Source: Lachnospiraceae bacterium C10 (GTDB taxonomy: Bacteria > Bacillota > Clostridia > Lachnospirales > Lachnospiraceae). Taken from it: a stretch of 58,723 nucleotides of DNA. Below, piece by piece: positions 55,601 to 58,723 of this stretch (position 1 is its first letter; every line of letters starts with the position of its first letter). The stretch lies in contig FMTN01000026.1 in NCBI GenBank assembly GCA_900100095.1, forward strand, positions 1-58,723. Direction: 5' to 3'. Position numbers and translations under genes: made by a program. The notes beneath the pieces were generated by a model, which was given only the letters and a program-made list of their open reading frames with translations, was not told the origin of the DNA and searched no databases.

Positions 55601-56044
55601 ATGGAAATTCACACAAACCGTTTTGACCTTAATTGGCAAGATACTGAGTTAGTCCTTCGAATGATTAAGGCTCAATATGCAAAAGATGAACTGACTAAAA
55701 TGAATTATTTTCAAGACGTTATCCCTCAAGATTATAAGTATCTTAAGCATTTGTGCAAATTTGATTTCACAACCGAACCTCAGAAATGGAAAGATGAAGA
55801 AACGAAGGATTTTACAGATGAATATTTGGATTGGGATAGTGCATTAAATACTCTATGTGATATGTGTATAAATATTTTTGACGTGCATTATCACATCGGG
55901 TGTTTTAGTTCTTTCTTACGCTATACGGAATATTATAGTTTAGATGATAGGATGAAAGCTTGGTCAAAATACCGTCATAAATATGATGATTTCATCAATT
56001 TTCTTGTAGAAGGGCTGACGGGAAAAGAGGTAGAGCATGAATGA
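55601..56044 (+). CDS. Hypothetical protein, 147 residues
   Basis: Not recognised. Soluble, aromatic-rich, mostly helical (MEIHTNRFDLNWQDTELVLR, later DEYLDWDSALNTLCDMCIN). Preceded by ATAGGGGG. First of a set of unrelated small genes lying between IS remnants, which suggests an acquired region. Confidence 0.6.
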   Translation: MEIHTNRFDLNWQDTELVLRMIKAQYAKDELTKMNYFQDVIPQDYKYLKHLCKFDFTTEPQKWKDEETKDFTDEYLDWDSALNTLCDMCINIFDVHYHIGCFSSFLRYTEYYSLDDRMKAWSKYRHKYDDFINFLVEGLTGKEVEHE

Positions 56045-56190
56045 TTGTGATAATCAGTTAGCAATAGTAAAAAGTGGTGCAAGCTTGATGAAATATTCTT
56101 TTTATTTTTACTATCAGAACTTTTTGTAACCATAATATTCGATATTATTTTTTGTAAATGTAAATTTTATTAAGAAAAAAGGAGTTTGAA

Positions 56191-57303
56191 ATGTTTTTAT
56201 TTAACACATCAGATTTTGAATTTATGACATTAAAAGATGATTGGGTAGAGTTGGATGAAAAAATTGGACCGGCTGTTGTAGGTCTAAACATAAAAGGGTA
56301 CAAAACAGCATTTTCTTGTGCTGGTCATTTTACTCCACTTACAATCGTTGATGAAGACGGAGAACATGAGGCAAATATTGAAGAGATGAAAGAGCATGAT
56401 TTTTGTCCAGCTGATGAGCCGTATTTATCTTTTGCTCCTGGGGTTGTTCTTCCTTCTGTACCTAATGGATGGAAGATTACTGGGGTTGATGGTGCTATCA
56501 TTCTTTATGCTGAGGATACGGATTGGAAATCCATTTATACTGAAGAACTTTTCGATGAGAAACAGAGTGATGCTCTCAATAACATGTTTGCTTGGATGGA
56601 GAGTCTTCCAAATGCGACGGATTCTGTATCAGAACAGCATAGTGGATGTGCTTATCATCCAGTCGTAGAGCATCCTGGTGTTTACACAAGAGAAGAAATC
56701 CTTGCTATGGCAAATTCATTACCGAATCCATGCGATGCTTTTATTCTTCTTTGTTTATTCGAAGGAATTTGTGGTAGCGAGTACATGGAAATTGCATTAG
56801 CTAAGGCAGAGAATATTACTTATAATGATGATTCTGATATTATCATGCATGTTACTGATGGCAAAAAGGAACGCGATGTGAAAATCAGCAAGGAATTATA
56901 TCAGTTTGCATTAAAAGCTGATAAGACTTATGTCTATCACCCATTAGCTGGGAATGCTGCTGAAGAAATCAATTTAAAGCCAGGTGAGTATATTATGAAT
57001 GATTTTCTGGAAATTTATGGATCTGATCCAGACCGAGAGCTGTTAAATCGGGGTAGAAGAATCTATACAAGACTTATGCGGATTTCAAGATGGCTTAATA
57101 AGCCAGGGCTTAATAAGATGACGTTAGGTCTCAGTGGCATCGTTGATTATATCAAGAATGAAAGTCAAAAGCTTGGGGTTTCTTGTGTAGATTTCCTTCT
57201 TGCTAATGAAGAAATTGGTGTAACGCATATTAATCAGCAGTTTAATAAAAAAATCGATGCTGATAGGTTTGTGAAAAAATACCAACAGTATCTTAATCGG
57301 TAA
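56191..57303 (+). CDS. Hypothetical protein, 370 residues
   Basis: Not recognised as a whole. The N-terminal ~110 residues contain GYKTAFSCAGHF, reminiscent of the SCSGH-type motif of TYW3-like and some phage proteins. The middle (PCDAFILLCLFEGICGSEYM near residue 178, then IIMHVTDGKKERDV) resembles the start of a tyrosine recombinase-like catalytic fold, but I cannot find the R-H-R-Y set. AAGGAG precedes the ATG. Both similarities are weak. Confidence 0.6.
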   Translation: MFLFNTSDFEFMTLKDDWVELDEKIGPAVVGLNIKGYKTAFSCAGHFTPLTIVDEDGEHEANIEEMKEHDFCPADEPYLSFAPGVVLPSVPNGWKITGVDGAIILYAEDTDWKSIYTEELFDEKQSDALNNMFAWMESLPNATDSVSEQHSGCAYHPVVEHPGVYTREEILAMANSLPNPCDAFILLCLFEGICGSEYMEIALAKAENITYNDDSDIIMHVTDGKKERDVKISKELYQFALKADKTYVYHPLAGNAAEEINLKPGEYIMNDFLEIYGSDPDRELLNRGRRIYTRLMRISRWLNKPGLNKMTLGLSGIVDYIKNESQKLGVSCVDFLLANEEIGVTHINQQFNKKIDADRFVKKYQQYLNR

Positions 57304-57435
57304 AATGGATACAAATTATAAGTTTTTATAAATTACTTACGGGCTAAAACCCATTAGCTTTAGCTCAATGTCATTAAGTTAGGAGCTTTTTGATGAAAAA
57401 TAGCATTAATGTAAGGAAAATGGGAGTGTAAATAA

Positions 57436-57795
57436 ATGAAAGTATTTATAGAGAGCGAAAATTTTGATCCAAATAGCAACGAGATGAAAAAATTGTATAT
57501 CAAAGATATGTACCTTGGAGATTATAGTTATGGAACATACAGTAAATTACAATTAGCACTAATAGAATGTGAGTCTATAGAAGAATCAGGGCTATCTGTT
57601 ATCACCGGGATGAACTCATATGTCAATGGTATTATGTATTGCACATTAGGCATTGATGCATGGGATTATAATTCACCGGAAGAAATCCGATCTTTAATCT
57701 TCAAGAAAACCGGGAAGAACTTTAATGACTGGCTTAATGACGTTTTAGAGGAAAAGATTAAAGAAGCCACTACAGAGTTGACACGCTATAAGTAG
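57436..57795 (+). CDS. Hypothetical protein, 119 residues
   Basis: Not recognised. Starts MKVFIESENFDPNSNEMKKL after a TAAGGAAAATGGGAG region. Soluble alpha/beta. 10 bp upstream of the next gene, probably cotranscribed with it. Confidence 0.6.
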   Translation: MKVFIESENFDPNSNEMKKLYIKDMYLGDYSYGTYSKLQLALIECESIEESGLSVITGMNSYVNGIMYCTLGIDAWDYNSPEEIRSLIFKKTGKNFNDWLNDVLEEKIKEATTELTRYK

Positions 57796-57805
57796 GATCG
57801 AACTT

Positions 57806-58339
57806 ATGATTAATATAGATATTAATGATCAATTATCTTCAAAACAGGCTAAAGAAATACAAGTCTCTTTGAATTTGCTTGTAAAATCTATTGAAAAATG
57901 TCTTGCGGAAGAATGCGAAAAAAATAACAAATTATCAAGGTTCCGCATTGAATACGATATGGGAAATAGCTTTACCGTATATGCAAGAAAAACAGCAGAT
58001 GGATTGATACATACAAACGTAGAATACATGAACAAGATAGGCGAAAAGTTTAATACTATCAGTCTTCAAGATGCTTTAAACATTAATAAATATGCTTATG
58101 AACTTAAACAGTTGGTCAAAGAACATAGCGTAAACGATAAAACTTTTAAAGGATATTATACGGAACAAGATGTAGAGAAAAATATTGCCATATATAACGA
58201 AAATGATGTTAAGGCTCGTTACAACGAAAAAGATGAATTAAGTTATTTTTCAACGATAAACGAAGATTATAGTACAAAGAATAACTCAAGACATCATCAT
58301 GATATCGAGTATGATGACTATGATGATCTTGGTCTATAG
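57806..58339 (+). CDS. Hypothetical protein, 177 residues
   Basis: Not recognised. Starts MINIDINDQLSSKQAKEIQV; mostly charged helical, ending in an Asp/Tyr/His-rich tail (HHHDIEYDDYDDLGL). The start follows AGGATCG, a modest site. Likely an accessory gene in an operon with the 119-residue protein. Confidence 0.6.
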   Translation: MINIDINDQLSSKQAKEIQVSLNLLVKSIEKCLAEECEKNNKLSRFRIEYDMGNSFTVYARKTADGLIHTNVEYMNKIGEKFNTISLQDALNINKYAYELKQLVKEHSVNDKTFKGYYTEQDVEKNIAIYNENDVKARYNEKDELSYFSTINEDYSTKNNSRHHHDIEYDDYDDLGL

Positions 58340-58420
58340 AGAAAAAGAAGTATAAATAAGCGAAATTTGTCAACGTAGTTGTCAGTAAAACTTGATTTAT
58401 TGATAGTTACTATATTTCAT

Positions 58421-58444
58421 CTGACCTAGGCTAACCCAGGTCAG
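58421..58444. terminator. Hairpin at the end of the IS3 transposase
   Basis: CTGACCT / AGGTCAG arms with a 10-bp loop, just after the transposase stop codon on the minus strand. It may be a terminator or part of the IS end; no clear T-run. Confidence 0.45.
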
Positions 58445-58457
58445 TAATGAACGTTGT

Positions 58458-58723
58458 TTATGATACCTGTTGTACAGTTGCATCATTTGCAGATTCAATC
58501 TTATCAGGATTAAGAAATACTTTATCGATGTTATCCCAGTTGCGGATTTCACGACCATTCCACCGTTCAGGATGTGCTGCTTTAGCAGCTTCATAGACTT
58601 CCTTGCGATGATTAAGTATCTCCTCGCTTTTGCCAGCGTGACGTTCAGCAGGAGTTAAAAATTTAATTCCACTGTGATGATGTTCAAAGCGATACCAATG
58701 GACAAAAAACTTGCACCAAGTAC
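58458..58723 (-). CDS. IS3-family transposase (OrfB), C-terminal part
   Basis: The minus-strand frame is open from the window edge to a TAA at 58458, 87 residues. FFVHWYRFEHHHSGIKFLTP, then ERHAGKSEEILNHRKEVYEA and HPERWNGREIRNWD, is the end of the integrase core of IS3/IS150-type transposases. The catalytic DDE residues lie outside the window or at its edge. The 5' part is not visible, so completeness cannot be judged. Confidence 0.85.
   Translation of the reverse strand, partial: TWCKFFVHWYRFEHHHSGIKFLTPAERHAGKSEEILNHRKEVYEAAKAAHPERWNGREIRNWDNIDKVFLNPDKIESANDATVQQVS

Noticed and set aside
58397-58594. 65-codon minus-strand frame
   Set aside because: It is an alternative frame over the IS3 transposase end, which has a clear family pattern in the other frame.
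1-58723. tRNA and rRNA genes
   Set aside because: I scanned for tRNA-like CCA-ended cloverleaves and rRNA-like blocks and saw none; the T-box tRNA-like features belong to the leader at 28696-28990.

Overview
The window looks like a piece of a Lachnospiraceae (Clostridia) genome. The evidence is low-GC Firmicutes-type Shine-Dalgarno sites, a T-box leader, GH94 phosphorylases with an ATPase-less sugar ABC transporter, AraC, CstA, LrgAB and AI-2E family genes, and an RT-Cas1 CRISPR adaptation module. The left end carries a plasmid-type replication and partition region: parA, a small partner gene, an iteron array and a Rep_3 initiator. Ordinary chromosomal genes follow directly. This fits a megaplasmid or chromid, or a plasmid integrated into a chromosome; the sequence alone cannot separate these.

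Layout. 1-233 is the tail of an IS110-type transposase. 234-5440 is about 5.2 kb without a credible gene: three inverted iterons, a palindromic repeat element, decayed tandem repeats, a strongly T-biased tract, and many ATACTAATAT-like motifs near parA. 5441-8931 holds parA, its partner, eleven iterons spaced about 31 bp apart, and rep. 9092-22857 is mainly carbohydrate use: two GH94 phosphorylases and an ABC transporter (lipoprotein plus two permeases) with an AraC regulator; the first GH94 gene and the transporter share an operator-like site. Between them lie an M24 peptidase, maf, a small DNA-binding protein and an SPFH protein. 23064-37462 holds housekeeping and signalling genes: histidine phosphatase, membrane protein, HD protein, aspartate kinase, a T-box-controlled hypothetical-cstA operon, lrgAB, an AI-2E family protein, a GGDEF sensor, a small alarmone synthetase, free-Met sulfoxide reductase, a DEAD-box helicase and sfsA.

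37669-54330 is an accessory island. It holds an AAA-type ATPase with an 11-bp tandem repeat upstream, a type I toxin-like small gene, and a full type III CRISPR locus. The locus contains cas6, a small accessory gene, a two-TM SAVED-like protein, a CARF-HEPN ribonuclease, a Cas10 with AGDE in place of GGDD, a Cas7-Cas5(-Cas11) fusion, a tandem Cas7, a Csx19-like protein, a Cas7 with a large insertion, cas2, RT-cas1, a leader and eight repeats. The subunit set matches the fused type III-D variant (III-Dv). Copies of one palindromic repeat element sit before cas6, between the accessory gene and the SAVED gene, and after the array.

How the CRISPR genes probably work together: RT-Cas1/Cas2 add spacers, possibly from RNA. 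Cas6 cuts the array transcript to leave an AUUGAAAC handle. The fused Cas7/Cas5/Cas10 complex binds and cleaves target RNA, and Cas10 may make cyclic oligoadenylate. That would activate the CARF-HEPN RNase and perhaps the membrane SAVED-like effector, with the small gene at 40725 possibly ending or buffering the signal. At least two of seven spacers are antisense to what look like mRNA ribosome-binding-site/start-codon regions. The right end (54357-58723) holds IS66 and IS3 remnants around unrecognised genes.
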